From the NCBI RefSeq assembly GCF_963518785.1, contig NZ_CAUQKJ010000004.1, positions 62,001-126,000 on the forward strand: a DNA stretch of 64,000 nt. Direction: 5' to 3'. The number at the start of each line of letters is the position of its first letter. The first letter of the stretch is position 1. The stretch comes from an uncultured Campylobacter sp. (lineage in GTDB: Bacteria > Campylobacterota > Campylobacteria > Campylobacterales > Campylobacteraceae). Under the pieces are notes generated by a model. It worked only from the letters and a program-made list of their open reading frames with translations. It was not told the DNA's origin and made no database searches. Below are positions 7,992-18,081 of the stretch, piece by piece. A program made the translations under genes and the position numbers.

Positions 7992-8069
7992 GCAAACGGC
8001 GAGCCTCGCTGTGTTTAAAGAGCCACGCAAAACGCCGCCGCTAGCGAAATTTATATAAAAGGAGTAAAA

Positions 8070-8618
8070 ATGGAGTGGGTAGAACTTATAAAAATTGTAG
8101 GAGCTTTTATAGGATTTGCAGCGTCAATTATAGCGGCTTTTATAGGTGGATATTATCTATCTAAGGTAGAATTAACAAAAAGCAAGCTAAAAAAAGCAGA
8201 GATACTTTTTGAGTTGAGGGCGGCGGCGGTAAGAGAATTTAATGAAATATGTCAAGAACACGACCCCTTGAATTTAGGGAGGCTTCGCGACGGGGAACTA
8301 TATAGTTTACCAAAATGGGATGAGATAAGAAAGGATATATTAAAGTATCGAAAACAATATGGCTATGTTTTTGAGGGCGATGAGATTAACGATATATTAG
8401 AAAAAATATTATCGTTGCTGGCTAATGGCGAAGCAGAAGAATTCAGGATGAAAGAGCATAGATATCTCGAAAGCCAAAAAATGTCTGAAGGAGGAATAAT
8501 TACAATGTCAAATTCGCCAAGCGAAGAAGCTTACGCTTGTTATGAAAAGGTTTCAATACGTATGTCTGAAGCGAACGATATGATGAGAAAGTATCTGTTT
8601 GAGGAGGCAAAGAGGTAA
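8070..8618 (+). CDS. Membrane-anchored hypothetical protein
   Basis: A 182-residue protein with one N-terminal membrane helix (about residues 8-30, IVGAFIGFAASIIAAFIGGYY) followed by a charged, helical cytosolic part. A clean AAAGGAG ribosome site decides the start. I recognise no domain. Such single-helix proteins with a long helical tail are common in Campylobacter; some defence-related proteins share this build, but nothing here supports that role. It lies 78 nt after the preceding gene in the same direction. Confidence 0.65.
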   Translation: MEWVELIKIVGAFIGFAASIIAAFIGGYYLSKVELTKSKLKKAEILFELRAAAVREFNEICQEHDPLNLGRLRDGELYSLPKWDEIRKDILKYRKQYGYVFEGDEINDILEKILSLLANGEAEEFRMKEHRYLESQKMSEGGIITMSNSPSEEAYACYEKVSIRMSEANDMMRKYLFEEAKR

Positions 8619-8754
8619 ATCGGTCCACGGCTTAAATTTAGAAGCATAAATAAAAACGGCGCGATCGTAAGACTGCGCTGCTACAGACTCATCGCCGCAG
8701 CGCCCAGGTGCAAATTTAGCGCCTTGATCGCCGCATACATTCGTAGTTGATCAT

Positions 8755-8846
8755 TCTGCCGACCGATCGCCAAACCAGGCGGTCGCCGACCGATCGGCAG
8801 CCGAGCCGTATAAAACTAACCGACTGACTGCCGAACCGATCGCCGA
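8755..8846. repeat. CCGATCG-type short repeats
   Basis: GACCGATCG occurs twice (near 8760 and 8788) and AACCGATCG once (near 8834) in the 247-bp gap before msrAB. One copy with its flank can form a hairpin (CGATCGCC with GGCGGTCG around AAACCA). No T-run follows, so I do not call a terminator. Confidence 0.4.
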
Positions 8847-8865
8847 GCTAAAGCTCTAGCCTGCT

Positions 8866-9939
8866 TTACTCTACGTAAATTTTATACTCGCCGTAGCCGC
8901 GCGCGTCCATCTCCTCAAGCGGTATAAATTCCAAGCTAGCGCCGTTGATGCAGTATCTCATACCGCCCTTATCCCTCGGTCCGTCCTCAAAGACGTGTCC
9001 TAAATGGCTGCCTCCTACGCGGCTGGAGACCTCGACGCGCTGCATACCGTGGCTGTCGTCTCTCGCATACGCGATCGCATCGGTCGTTATCGGCTTTGAA
9101 AAGCTCGGCCAGCCGGTGCCGGAGTTGTATTTGTCGGTAGAGGAAAAGAGCGGTTTTTTCGACACGATGTCGACGTAGATGCCCTTTTTATAATTCTTGT
9201 CGTATTCGCTAGAAAACGGCTGCTCGGTCGCCTTTTCCTGCGTGACTTGATACTGAAGCTCGGTCAAATTTTTCTTCAGCTCCTCCTTGCTTTGCACTTT
9301 AAATTTTTCATCGTCCTCAAGCGGCTTTTTAGCGAGGCGCAGATCGATATGGCAGTAGCCGCCCGGGTTTTTGTCTAGATAGTCTTGGTGATAATCCTCC
9401 GCCTTGACGTAGTTTTTAAGCGGCATAACCTCGACCGCTATCTTTTCATCATATTTGCTCTGCTTAAAGGCTACGAATTTACGCGCCGTCTCGCCGCTCG
9501 CCTCATCGGTGTAGTAGATGCCCGTGCGGTATTGACGTCCGCGGTCGTTACCTTGCTTGTCGACCGAGAACGGATCGATGATGCGGAAATAATGCGCCAA
9601 AATTTCAGGCTCGCTAATGACGTTGGCGTCGTATTTTAAGTGTAGCGTCTCGGCATGATCGCTGCTATGTAAGCCCTCGTAGCTTGCTTTATCGCTCTTG
9701 CCGTTGGCGTAGCCCACCTGCGTCGCGACTATGCCGTCAAGCTGCTTAAAATACGCCTCCATGCCCCAAAAGCAGCCGCCTGCTAGATAAATTTCTTTTA
9801 CGTTTGCGTTCACGCCGCCTCCTTTAACTTTAAAATTTGCGTCCGACGCACCGGCGCTACTGCCGCCTGCAGCATTGAGCGCGACTAAATAACCCGCCGC
9901 CAAAGCAAAGAGGCAGATTAAAACTTTAGAAATTTTCAT
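8866..9939 (-). CDS. msrAB: Fused methionine sulfoxide reductase A/B, exported
   Basis: A two-domain repair enzyme. The MsrA domain holds [12 protein letters not shown] (catalytic Cys56) and reduces Met-S-sulfoxide; the MsrB domain, from about residue 205, holds [26 protein letters not shown] and [13 protein letters not shown] (Cys330) and reduces Met-R-sulfoxide. I chose ATG 9939 because AAAGGATC lies just before it; an in-frame ATG at 9969 lacks a site. The N-terminus has a Lys and a hydrophobic helix ([16 protein letters not shown]), so it is probably exported or anchored on the periplasmic side. It then needs an electron donor such as a DsbD/CcdA-type protein; none is in this window. Confidence 0.93.
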   Translation of the reverse strand: MKISKVLICLFALAAGYLVALNAAGGSSAGASDANFKVKGGGVNANVKEIYLAGGCFWGMEAYFKQLDGIVATQVGYANGKSDKASYEGLHSSDHAETLHLKYDANVISEPEILAHYFRIIDPFSVDKQGNDRGRQYRTGIYYTDEASGETARKFVAFKQSKYDEKIAVEVMPLKNYVKAEDYHQDYLDKNPGGYCHIDLRLAKKPLEDDEKFKVQSKEELKKNLTELQYQVTQEKATEQPFSSEYDKNYKKGIYVDIVSKKPLFSSTDKYNSGTGWPSFSKPITTDAIAYARDDSHGMQRVEVSSRVGGSHLGHVFEDGPRDKGGMRYCINGASLEFIPLEEMDARGYGEYKIYVE

Positions 9940-10704
9940 TTTGATCCTTTCGTTTTGAATTTTGCGCAATTTTACAATCTCTAAATGAAGCGAGAGTGAA
10001 AGAGAGAAATTTTATCGCTTACGGCGGATCGCTACCCAAATTTTATCGCCGCAGGATCGGAGCTTTCGGCTTGCCGTCGTCGCAGAATTAGAATTTTATC
10101 GCTGCGGTGAGGCGGGATCAAAAATTTTATCTTATCCTCGCGGCACGCTGCAACATCGGAATTTTACCTCCTCGCAAGCGGTTAAAATTCTATACTATAA
10201 CGAGGGCTGAAATTTTACCGCCGTCGCCAAGATTAAAATTTTATCGCTTCAGTAGGGGGGCGGATTTCGCTAACGCGGCGAGCGGTTGGATTTGATCGCC
10301 GCGACAAGAATTAAAATTTTGCTACCGCTGCAGGGTTAGAATTTCATCGCCCCTGCGCTACGATGAAATTTATTCCTTTCACGAGCGAGACCCTTGCGCC
10401 GTCCATTCGCCTGCGCTACGGCTCGTATGAAATTTATCCATTCACGCGGCTTACGTGGGGATTTTAGAGATTTTGATACGCCCTATTGCGGCACGAAATT
10501 TTATTGTCGCGCCTCGCGACTAGATTTTGCTACCGTCGTGGGGATCAAAATTTTACTGCCGCGCGACCGCAATCTGAGCCTGATTTAGCGCCTTTGCGAG
10601 TTTTACGACGCGGCCGAATTCTACCGCAGGCGCCGTTTTGCGAGGACACGGACTGCTCGCGGGGTGGGAGTTTTGCACCGTAATGGTGCGCCCGCTACTC
10701 TACT

Positions 10705-10818
10705 ACGCGATTAAATTTTATCTACGCATCGCTTAGGTTGCGGCACGGCACTTGTCCACCGCGCGACTAAATTTTCTACGCGCCGCTTAGGTTGCGGCAC
10801 GGCGTCCATCCGCTCGCC
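10705..10818. repeat. Two tandem ~56-bp direct repeats
   Basis: Copy A (10705-10760) and copy B (10761-10818) share GCTTAGGTTGCGGCACGGC and a CGCGAYTAAATTTT start. A third copy begins at 10819 (GCGCGATTAAAATTT) but diverges. The differences show the copies are not recent. Confidence 0.7.
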
Positions 10819-11110
10819 GCGCGATTAAAATTTGTCTATACGGTGCACCGACCGCGACGAGGCGCCGCCTTAAAATTTATGCTCCGCTCCGTATCTGCTG
10901 CGAAACGGCGCTGAAATTTCAACGCAAAATAGGCGCCATGAAATTTACGCGCCGCGAGATAAAATTTTTGCGCCGCTATACGACGGCGAGGCGCGAACCC
11001 ATCCGCTGCGTGCGCGATTAAATTTAAAATTTACGCGCTGCGGCCGCTAGATAAAATTTCGCGACCATTCAGGGGCGGCGGATGATTAAATTTAGATTAC
11101 GCCGCACCGA

Positions 11111-11474
11111 CACAAAGCGGTATGTCGCGCAGCTAAACCCGCGCCGTGCAGTAGTATAACGAAGCGCGAACAGTCAGATCCGCACTGCCTCCGCCACGTA
11201 GCGGAGCGCAGTCAAATTTACATCGCGCACGATCGCGTAGCAGAGGCAGCTGGACCTGCGCCACGCAGTCGCTGTAGTGAAGCGCGAGCAGCTAGGTCCG
11301 CACCGCATTGGCGCGCAACACAAAGCACCGTGCATTAGATCCGCGCCGCGGCCGCTACAAAACGATATGCCGCACAGCTAAATCGTCGCCGCACAGCCGT
11401 ATGGCAAAGCGCAAGTAGTCCGATCAGCATCACGCTCGCCGCGTAGCGGAGCGCAACCATTTACATCGCGCACG
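11111..11474. repeat. Imperfect ~120-bp repeats, three copies
   Basis: 11111-11231 and about 11358-11474 align over their whole length and both end in GTAGCGGAGCGCA..., then TTTACATCGCGCACG. A shorter third copy lies between them (about 11247-11310, with AGTGAAGCGCGAGCAG against AACGAAGCGCGAACAG). No coding frame is conserved among them. Confidence 0.65.
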
Positions 11475-11492
11475 CTTTGTAGTGAGCAAAAT

Positions 11493-13031
11493 TTAGTGCA
11501 AAAAGTGGCGCACTCCCGTAAAATACATCGCCATGCCGAACTCGTCGGCGCTTGCTATCACCTCATCGTCGCGGATGCTGCCGCCGGGCTGCACTACCGC
11601 TGCGACGCCCGCAGCATGGGCGATCTCGATGCTGTCTTTAAACGGGAAAAACGCCTCGCTGGCAAGCGCGCAGCCGCTCAGATCGACGCCCACGTCGCGA
11701 GCCTTTGCCACTGCCGCACGCGCGGCGTCCACGCGGCTCGTCATACCCATGCCGATCGCGACCATCGCGCGATTTTTGACGTAAACCACGCAGTTGCTCT
11801 TCGTAAGCGCAGCGATCTGCCACGCGATTTTTAGATCATCAAGTTCGCTCTGGCTCGCCGCGCGCCCCGTGACGCAGCGGGCATTTGCGACCTCGCCCGC
11901 GCCCACGTAGTCGCGCTGCTGATATACGAAGCCGCCGTCAATAAATTTAAAATCATACTTGTCGTTTTCGCGAATTAAAAACTCCCCGCCCTGCTCGAAA
12001 ATTTTAATACGCTTTTTCTTTTCAAATACCGCAAGCGCTGCGGGCGTAACGCGGGCGGCAAGGATAACCTCGACAAAAATTTCGTTAATTTTATGCGCCA
12101 GCTCCTCGTCCAAAACGCCGTTTATCGCCACGACGCCGCCGTATGCCGAGACTGGATCGCATTTTAGCGCCTCTACGTAGCTTTCAAGCAGGCTCCCCTT
12201 TACGGCAAAGCCGCATGGATTGGCGTGCTTGCAGATCGCTACCGCAGGCGCCTCCCCGAAGCTGCTAGCCAGCATCAGCGCGCCGTGCATATCGGTCATA
12301 TTGTTAAAGCTCGCCTCGCCCTTTAGGCTCTTAAAGTGCTTGCTAAAAAAGTCCTCGAACTCGTACAGCGCGCCCTTTTGGTGTGGATTTTCGCCGTAGC
12401 GAGTATCGAATACCTTGCTGCCCGTGATAAATTTTTTCGCGCCGAAGCCGCCGTTAAAGCGCTCGTTCATATAGTTTGCGATCATCGCGTCGTAGGCTGC
12501 GGTGTGCTCGTAAGCTTTTATCATTAAATTTTGCCTAAATTTCAGCTTCTCGCTCTCGTCCGAGCTCGCCAAAATTTTCAAAACCGCGCCGTAATCAAGC
12601 GGGCTAGTAACGACATAGACGCTTGCGAAATTCTTAGCTGCCGAGCGCACCATCGCGGGGCCGCCGATGTCGATATTTTCGATAATCTCGGAAAAATCGT
12701 CGGTGCGGGCTACGGTCGCTTTAAAAGGATATAAATTTACGCAAACGAGATCGATGCCGCCGATGTCGTACTGCACGGCTTGGCTTACGTGATTTGCGTC
12801 GCTTCGCTTATACAAAATTCCGCCGTGGATCTTTGGATGTAGGGTCTTAACCCGTCCCTCAAACATCTCGGGCGAGCCCGAGTACTGGCTAACCTCGAGC
12901 GAACCGACGCCGTTTTCGCGCAAAAGCTTAAACGTGCCGCCCGTGCTTAAAATTTCAAATCCTAGCTGCTCAAGCCCTTTGGCAAACTCTACGACGCCCT
13001 CTTTATCGCTGACGCTGATTAACGCTCTCAT
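11493..13031 (-). CDS. purH: Bifunctional AICAR transformylase / IMP cyclohydrolase
   Basis: Catalyses the last two steps of IMP synthesis. The N-terminal MGS-like IMP cyclohydrolase domain starts [12 protein letters not shown] and holds ILSTGGT and [17 protein letters not shown]; the C-terminal transformylase domain holds [20 protein letters not shown] and FFPFKDSIE. At 512 residues it is full length. AAAAGGAG precedes the ATG. In C. jejuni, as I recall, purH is next to a dnaJ-like gene and purL; here a lipoprotein/protease cluster has been placed between them. Confidence 0.97.
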   Translation of the reverse strand: MRALISVSDKEGVVEFAKGLEQLGFEILSTGGTFKLLRENGVGSLEVSQYSGSPEMFEGRVKTLHPKIHGGILYKRSDANHVSQAVQYDIGGIDLVCVNLYPFKATVARTDDFSEIIENIDIGGPAMVRSAAKNFASVYVVTSPLDYGAVLKILASSDESEKLKFRQNLMIKAYEHTAAYDAMIANYMNERFNGGFGAKKFITGSKVFDTRYGENPHQKGALYEFEDFFSKHFKSLKGEASFNNMTDMHGALMLASSFGEAPAVAICKHANPCGFAVKGSLLESYVEALKCDPVSAYGGVVAINGVLDEELAHKINEIFVEVILAARVTPAALAVFEKKKRIKIFEQGGEFLIRENDKYDFKFIDGGFVYQQRDYVGAGEVANARCVTGRAASQSELDDLKIAWQIAALTKSNCVVYVKNRAMVAIGMGMTSRVDAARAAVAKARDVGVDLSGCALASEAFFPFKDSIEIAHAAGVAAVVQPGGSIRDDEVIASADEFGMAMYFTGVRHFLH

Positions 13032-13047
13032 CTTTTCTCCTTTTAAT

Positions 13048-13638
13048 TTATTCGCATAATCTTTTAAAAATCAGCTCGCGCATATCGTTTGCGTTAAGCT
13101 GAAAATACAAAATCGCCTCGCGGCGAGTCTTTTGATACTCGCGCCTCATCTTTTCATCCGCCGCGCCGAGCTTTGCGTCTTTAAATTTCGCCATGCGCGC
13201 CGAACTCAGCTCTTTTAGCCTCTCATTATCGCGAGAAATGCCGCCGCTATAATTAAACCACTCTTTGCTTTGAAAAATATTAAATAAAATTTGAAAATCT
13301 ACGAAATTTCCCTTATTATACTCGGCGCAGACCCCGTTTTTGTGGCTTACGGCGTAGATCGCGCCGTATCTGCGCTCGAAAAAATATAGTTTTATGAGCT
13401 TTGCATTTTTGTCTAAATTTGCGCCGCTACCGCCTAAAATCGCAAGCTTCGCATCGCCGCGCGTTTCGTAAGGGCCTAAAATCGCGCCGTTTTCGTAGAG
13501 ATTTCCGCCGTAAAAAGCGTATTTCGTACCCCTAAGCTCGTCCGAAAGAACGTAGGTTTTATCGGTTGCGAGCGAGTTTTTGCCCGCGCAGCCGAGCAGC
13601 GACAGAGCCAAAAACAGAGACGAGATAAAAAATTTCAT
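13048..13638 (-). CDS. Small lipoprotein, paralogue 1
   Basis: A 196-residue protein with signal peptide and lipobox LLGC (Cys17), so it is an anchored lipoprotein. The mature part is related to the three lipoproteins at 15081-16988: all share a small beta module reading LYENG..LG.Y, a line like [28 protein letters not shown], then a helical C-terminus. No known domain is recognised. It ends 16 nt before the purH start, so it may be co-transcribed with purH. Role unknown. Confidence 0.7.
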   Translation of the reverse strand: MKFFISSLFLALSLLGCAGKNSLATDKTYVLSDELRGTKYAFYGGNLYENGAILGPYETRGDAKLAILGGSGANLDKNAKLIKLYFFERRYGAIYAVSHKNGVCAEYNKGNFVDFQILFNIFQSKEWFNYSGGISRDNERLKELSSARMAKFKDAKLGAADEKMRREYQKTRREAILYFQLNANDMRELIFKRLCE

Positions 13639-14022
13639 CGCAAAAACCCTTTAAATTTTAAAATTTTGCCGAATTTATGAAGCGGAAATCGGCAAAGCGA
13701 AATTTTCTAAATTTACCGCGCGCAAATTTTAATTTTACTTCTCAAATGCCGCCGCCTTGCTCGCGCGGACGTAAATTTTAAAATTTTGTACCGCTTGCAG
13801 AGGCTAAATTTAAAAGCCGAGCGCAAAACGTAAATTTAAACCGCAGTGTAAGCTTAGCCGAAAAGATCGGCGCGAACCGGTTAAATTTAAAATTTCACGG
13901 CGCAGCTTTTATCGCTGAGCTAGGTTGCGCTTGCTTTTGCCGCTGCTGCTCGTTTAAATTTTGCGCGCCGATTTAAATTTTACAAGCCGTAAATTTAAAG
14001 CGGCACGCAATCCAAAACCGCA
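13639..14022. other. Intergenic AAATTT-rich region
   Basis: 384 bp without a gene. It contains several AAATTTTAAAATTT-type palindromes in GC-rich spacers (for example near 13655, 13770 and 13885), like those at 43737-43911. The promoter for the lipoprotein and purH should lie here, but I see no convincing -10/-35 pair. Confidence 0.45.
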
Positions 14023-15054
14023 CTAAATATAATAGATGCTGTTTTTGATATTTTTGCCGTCGAGTTCGTTTTTGCGCCACGAGCTCTCGTCGTTTAGCAC
14101 GATCCAGCGCTTCTCCTCCTCGCGGTAAAACCAGTCCTTGTCGATCTGATAGTAGATCTGGCATCCCGAAATTTCGATGATGTTGGCGATGTTATTGTCG
14201 TGATAGTTGTTCTCATCGAAGTCGGTGAATGTGCGCTGCCCCATCTCGGCGTAGAGCTCGTTTAAAATTTGAAGCATCTCGCTTAGGCGTGTATCCATCT
14301 TCTCGACCTGAAGCCCAAGCTCGTTAGCCTCTCTGAATAAGATCGGATAGTCGTGCGACGGATAGCCGCTGTTTAGCTTGTCGCTGATAAAGGCGATCTT
14401 TTGCTCATCTTCGAAGTGGTAGCGCAGAATTTCGCGGCAAATTTTAAGCGACAGGCTGCTTGCGCGATCGACGGCGCCGAAAACGAGCGGATGGATATAC
14501 TTGTAAAGCTCCTTGTACGGATTCTCGTCGTTCGGGCGCTCGTTATTTTTCCAAAGCTTCACCACGCGACTTAGCTCGTCCATCGATACGTTGGCTTGAT
14601 CGTTGGTGTTCGTAACCGGCGAAAGCTCGTGGCGCAGCGAGGTATCGACCGACGTGAGATAGCCTAGCGGCCCCATTAAAATTTTATTCGCCCCAAGCGC
14701 CATCATCGTAGCCGCCGAAGCGCAATTTGCCGGCACCAGCGCGATCAGCTCGTCGCAGTGGTTACGCAGGATAGAGACGATCTTGAGCGATGCGATGCCG
14801 CTGCCGCCGTCGCTTTTGATGTAAAGGTAGAGCTTTTCGAAATGCTTGCCTTTAAGATGGTCGTTGATACTGATCGCGTCGTTGCCGCAGACGCTGCCAG
14901 CGCCCGAATTGAAGTAAGTAAGCAGAGGCGCGCCCAGATATTTCTCGATATTGGTGATCACCTCTTGCGTTTGCTTCATCAAGATCGGCGGTTGCTTCGC
15001 CGCCTTTTTAGCGCCCTGCTTCTGCGGCTCTTCGTCTTTGGATAAAAATCCCAT
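14023..15054 (-). CDS. ClpP/SDH-fold serine protease-like protein
   Basis: A 343-residue protein without a signal peptide. Residues ~75-135 match the SDH/ClpP-like protease fold: YLYIKSDGGSGIAS (a Gly-rich oxyanion strand), then ALVPANCASAATMMALGANK with the candidate nucleophile Ser113, and ILMGPLGYLTSVD. The family (SDH_protease, PF01972) includes membrane-associated or cytosolic peptidases. The C-terminal ~80 residues end in acidic and aromatic sequence (FYREEEKRWIVLND). It starts 26 nt after a lipoprotein gene and is probably in one operon with three of them. Substrate unknown. Confidence 0.75.
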   Translation of the reverse strand: MGFLSKDEEPQKQGAKKAAKQPPILMKQTQEVITNIEKYLGAPLLTYFNSGAGSVCGNDAISINDHLKGKHFEKLYLYIKSDGGSGIASLKIVSILRNHCDELIALVPANCASAATMMALGANKILMGPLGYLTSVDTSLRHELSPVTNTNDQANVSMDELSRVVKLWKNNERPNDENPYKELYKYIHPLVFGAVDRASSLSLKICREILRYHFEDEQKIAFISDKLNSGYPSHDYPILFREANELGLQVEKMDTRLSEMLQILNELYAEMGQRTFTDFDENNYHDNNIANIIEISGCQIYYQIDKDWFYREEEKRWIVLNDESSWRKNELDGKNIKNSIYYI

Positions 15055-15080
15055 GTTTTCCCTTTCGTGTTGGTTTGGTT

Positions 15081-15704
15081 TTAAAATTTTAACTTACAAA
15101 TATCGCGCAATTTGTCTTGGTGCCACTCGATGCTCTCTTTCACCGTATTGCCTAGAGCCGTATGCGGACTTTGCAAAAATGCCCTACTATTTTTTAGTCT
15201 TGAGCCCACGTATTCGTAGCGTGAGATCACATTTGCGCTGGCGCTTTGCGACACCGAAGCCAAAAACGAGTATGAATAAAGCGGTGCGGAGGAAGCGTAG
15301 CCGCTAAAGTGCTCTGTCAGGCTTACGAATTTGCCCTCCGCAAAGGCCTTACAAACGCCGCCGCTCGCGGAATACTCGGCGATTCGTAGCTCTTTATTGG
15401 GCGTAAAAACGTAGATCGTAAATTTATTTAGAGCTCTTTGCGAAATTTGATCCTTAGCCGTGCCGACTCCTCTTTCGTCCGTAAATAGATAGAGATTGGA
15501 GCCCTCCTCTTCATATCTTCCTAAGATTGCGTCATCTTTTAAAAGCACGCCGCCTGAAATTTTATACTCGGTGACGGTCTGCCCGTCGTAGCTCATCATC
15601 ACGGAATTTTCCGGATGCAGCTCGGCTTGCGAATACTTTACCTTCATACAACCCGCAAGCAGCGCGGCCGCCGCAAACAGCGTTAAAATTTTAATTTTAT
15701 CCAT
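15081..15704 (-). CDS. Small lipoprotein, paralogue 2
   Basis: The protein has signal peptide and lipobox LLAGC, giving an anchored lipoprotein of about 190 mature residues. I chose ATG 15704 (GGGAG ribosome site) over the in-frame start at 15728, which overlaps the upstream gene and lacks a site. It is most similar to paralogue 4 (16347-16988): both have VMMSYDGQTVTEYK / VLLSYDRNISTEYR, an LYTDE-like segment and VCKA..GK(F/Y)V. Role unknown; it stands between another lipoprotein and the protease-like gene. Confidence 0.7.
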   Translation of the reverse strand: MDKIKILTLFAAAALLAGCMKVKYSQAELHPENSVMMSYDGQTVTEYKISGGVLLKDDAILGRYEEEGSNLYLFTDERGVGTAKDQISQRALNKFTIYVFTPNKELRIAEYSASGGVCKAFAEGKFVSLTEHFSGYASSAPLYSYSFLASVSQSASANVISRYEYVGSRLKNSRAFLQSPHTALGNTVKESIEWHQDKLRDICKLKF

Positions 15705-15718
15705 AACTCCCTCGAAGT

Positions 15719-16330
15719 TTATCTGCAAAAATCGTCTAAGATCATGGTTTTAAGACCCTCGGTCGCCTTTTTGAAAAATCCAGCCACAGCCAAGTCCTCC
15801 GCGATATATTTCATATCTTTGCGATCGACCGCTTTTTCAAAATTCATATTTTTATATGCACTCAACGTTTTTGAACTCATATTTTGCACCGAGCTCTCGC
15901 TTTTTGAAATTCTACCGTCCGCATAAAGCCAATCGCCGTCTTTAAACATATTTGAAGTATAGTCGAAATTTACGTATCTGCCTGCATTATAGACGCTGCA
16001 AATCCCATCTTTATGCCAAATGCTAAATACCATAGCTCTTTCGTCGTTAAAAAGATAAAATTTCATCCGCTTGGCATTCAGCGCGGACTTATAGTTATTG
16101 CCGTAAGACTTGCCCGCTTCATCGAGCACAAGCATCCTAAACTCGTTTCTATCTATAGAATACACGCCCAAGCTTCTGCCGTTTTCATACAGATCCTCGC
16201 CCGCAAATTTATAGATCACGGTTTTGTTGCCGTCGTAAAATTTAAACTCCTTATCGCTCTTAGCCGGACGCAATATCGCGCATCCTCCAAGTAGTGCCGC
16301 CAAAACGGCAAAAATTATAAAATTTTTCAT
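15719..16330 (-). CDS. Small lipoprotein, paralogue 3
   Basis: A 203-residue protein with lipobox LLGGC (Cys17). Its signal peptide and upstream DNA are almost identical to those of paralogue 4, while the mature parts have diverged; the mature part is closest to paralogue 1 (DLYENGRSLGVY, KMKFYLFNDERAMVF-like line, GICSVYNAGRYVNF). The next gene begins 14 nt later. Function unknown. The shared upstream block points to duplication or gene conversion. Confidence 0.7.
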   Translation of the reverse strand: MKNFIIFAVLAALLGGCAILRPAKSDKEFKFYDGNKTVIYKFAGEDLYENGRSLGVYSIDRNEFRMLVLDEAGKSYGNNYKSALNAKRMKFYLFNDERAMVFSIWHKDGICSVYNAGRYVNFDYTSNMFKDGDWLYADGRISKSESSVQNMSSKTLSAYKNMNFEKAVDRKDMKYIAEDLAVAGFFKKATEGLKTMILDDFCR

Positions 16331-17005
16331 TTATCACTCCTCAAATTTAATCCAACCTTTTAGACTTTTCTCTGCAAAGCAGACCAAGAAGCGTAGCACC
16401 GCTAAGCACGACGGATTTTTTCACATGATCTGCTACTGTCGAATTTAGTTTTTCTAAAATTTTTTTATCCACATAAGATAACTTTTCATTAACGAAATCA
16501 TACCTGGATGAAATTTTCCCCATTCCTTTTCTTGACATCAAAACATCATAACTATATGCCACGATCGGCTCACCTCGTGAATATATAGTGATATACTCCT
16601 TTATATGTACATATTTTCCTGCGGACAATGCTTTACAAACGCCGTCATTATGGCTAAAAGAGATTACTTTAAGAAATTCGTTCGGAACGAATATTATCTC
16701 CGTAATTTTTTTAGAATTATGTTCCTTTATCGCACTGGGATCTATATAACCATTTCCCATTTCATCCGTATAAATCTGCATACCAAGTCCCGGTGCCGTA
16801 AGATATTTGCCTAACACTTTACCGTTTTTATAAAGCTTTCCGTTATGAGCTCGGTACTCAGTAGAAATATTTCTGTCATAACTTAGCAATACGCTATCTT
16901 CCGATCGGGCAATCTTGCTTTGATCTTTTTTGCTCGCGCATCCTCCAAGTAGTGCCGCCAAAACGGCAAAAACTATAAAATTTTTCATTTATCACTCCTC
17001 AAATT
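16276..17005. repeat. 72-bp near-identical repeats over two lipoprotein starts
   Basis: 16276-16347 and 16934-17005 differ at one base. Each covers the ribosome site and the codons for the signal peptide MKNFI(I/V)FAVLAALLGGCA of paralogues 3 and 4. The coding sequence after it is strongly diverged. Confidence 0.9.
16347..16988 (-). CDS. Small lipoprotein, paralogue 4
   Basis: A 213-residue protein with lipobox LLGGC (Cys17). It is first in the lipoprotein/protease operon. Mature part resembles paralogue 2 (SYDRNISTEYR, NGKLYKNGKVLGKY, VCKALSAGKYV). Base use is more AT-rich in the mature part than in the flanking purL and djlA-like genes. Function unknown. Confidence 0.7.
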   Translation of the reverse strand: MKNFIVFAVLAALLGGCASKKDQSKIARSEDSVLLSYDRNISTEYRAHNGKLYKNGKVLGKYLTAPGLGMQIYTDEMGNGYIDPSAIKEHNSKKITEIIFVPNEFLKVISFSHNDGVCKALSAGKYVHIKEYITIYSRGEPIVAYSYDVLMSRKGMGKISSRYDFVNEKLSYVDKKILEKLNSTVADHVKKSVVLSGATLLGLLCREKSKRLD

Positions 17006-17097
17006 CTAATCTTTCGCCGCACCTTGTCGGCGTATCGCGAGCCCTACCTCAAAATTTTAAGACGCTCTGCACCCTCAAATTTTAAAATTTGCTCGCC

Positions 17098-18078
17098 CTA
17101 CTTCTCGCCGAAGCGCTCCTTTAAAATTTTATACGCCTCGTTGATCTCCTGAAGCTTCTTCGTGCCCTCCTGGATGATCTCCTCGTCCGCGCCCTTGCCC
17201 ATCAGGATGTCGGGATGGTATTTTTTCACGAGCTCGCGATATTTTTTCTTGATCTCGCTAAACGTAGCGTCCTTGGAGAGCCCCAAAATTTCATACGGAT
17301 CCCTTTTGCTTTTGGCGGAGCCTTGCGAGCCGCCCGAATAACCGCCATATCCACTCGAATACCCGCCGTATGAGCCGCTCGAGCTTTGCGAGCCTCCGTA
17401 GCCCGAATCCGCCGTGCCGCCATATCCGTAGCCGGTGCCGCCGCCGTAACTGCTACTTCCGTAGCCGCCCGTGCTTCTGCCGCCGTATTTGTCCCAATAC
17501 CCGCCGCTTCTTGTGCTATAGCCGTCATATTCGTCGTAAGCGGAGCTGCTTTGTGCGCCGCTGTTTTCGTAATAGGTGCCGTAAAAGCTGCGCTCAAAGG
17601 TCGCGAATATCTGGCTTTGGATATGCTCCGCAATGCCCAATCCGTCGCAGATCTGCGAGATTGTGCGCCGCTCTGCCGCGCTAAAACCGCGATCGACGTA
17701 GGCTAAATTTAAAAAGAAATAGATTAGCCCAGTTTTGCGGCTCGGGCTTGGGCGGTAGGTTTGGTTATATTTCTCGGCGAGCTCGCGAACATTTGCGAGG
17801 TTTTCTTTCTCGAGCTTATAAACGAGCTTCAGCGCCTGGCGTTCGCGTTCGCCGGCGCCCATTTGGCGCACCAAATCGTCTAAAATTTCGCTTATCATCG
17901 CGGCTTCGGACTCGCTTACGTGCCCGTCGCTTTTGGCGACCTTGGCTAGAAGCGCTACTAAAATTTTAGCCTCTCCTAGCTGCATTTGCGCCTTGCCGCG
18001 ATAGCCGGAGTTGCCGAAAGCCACGCCGATCTGCGCGAAAATATACAGCGCGATTAAAAGAAATATGATGCTAAGCAC
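17098..18078 (-). CDS. TerB-DnaJ membrane protein (DjlA-like)
   Basis: A co-chaperone-like protein of 326 residues: an N-terminal membrane helix, a TerB-like helical domain (about 35-165, with [14 protein letters not shown] and the [16 protein letters not shown] repeat), a Gly/Ser/Tyr-rich linker (about 180-262) and a C-terminal J domain with the HPD motif at 288-290. This is the order of DjlA, which stimulates DnaK at the membrane. The linker, with many GGYGS-like steps, is unusually long. The gene begins 3 nt after purL and is in one operon with it; C. jejuni has, as I recall, the same purL-dnaJ neighbour. Confidence 0.85.
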   Translation of the reverse strand: MLSIIFLLIALYIFAQIGVAFGNSGYRGKAQMQLGEAKILVALLAKVAKSDGHVSESEAAMISEILDDLVRQMGAGERERQALKLVYKLEKENLANVRELAEKYNQTYRPSPSRKTGLIYFFLNLAYVDRGFSAAERRTISQICDGLGIAEHIQSQIFATFERSFYGTYYENSGAQSSSAYDEYDGYSTRSGGYWDKYGGRSTGGYGSSSYGGGTGYGYGGTADSGYGGSQSSSGSYGGYSSGYGGYSGGSQGSAKSKRDPYEILGLSKDATFSEIKKKYRELVKKYHPDILMGKGADEEIIQEGTKKLQEINEAYKILKERFGEK

Positions 18079-18081
18079 GCG

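Larger units (their letters stand above)
9970..11490. repeat. 1.5-kb gene-free region of degenerate AATTT repeats
   Basis: No frame here has a ribosome site or a recognisable product. The first ~700 bp (9990-10690) carry units close to AAAATTTTATCGC set in GC-rich DNA every 30-60 bp; I count 15 RAATTY hexamers there. The rest (10690-11480) contains two more regular repeats listed separately. The structure looks like repeat decay and expansion, not a lost gene. Its GC-rich/AT-core alternation is like the insert in MnmE. Confidence 0.7.

Noticed and set aside
10107..10683. Three short plus frames in the repeat tract
   Set aside because: Composition follows the AAATTT-repeat DNA, no ribosome sites, no similarity to any family I know.
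10700..11490. CRISPR array
   Set aside because: Repeats are 56 and 120 bp, direct, imperfect and without regular spacers; no cas genes lie near.
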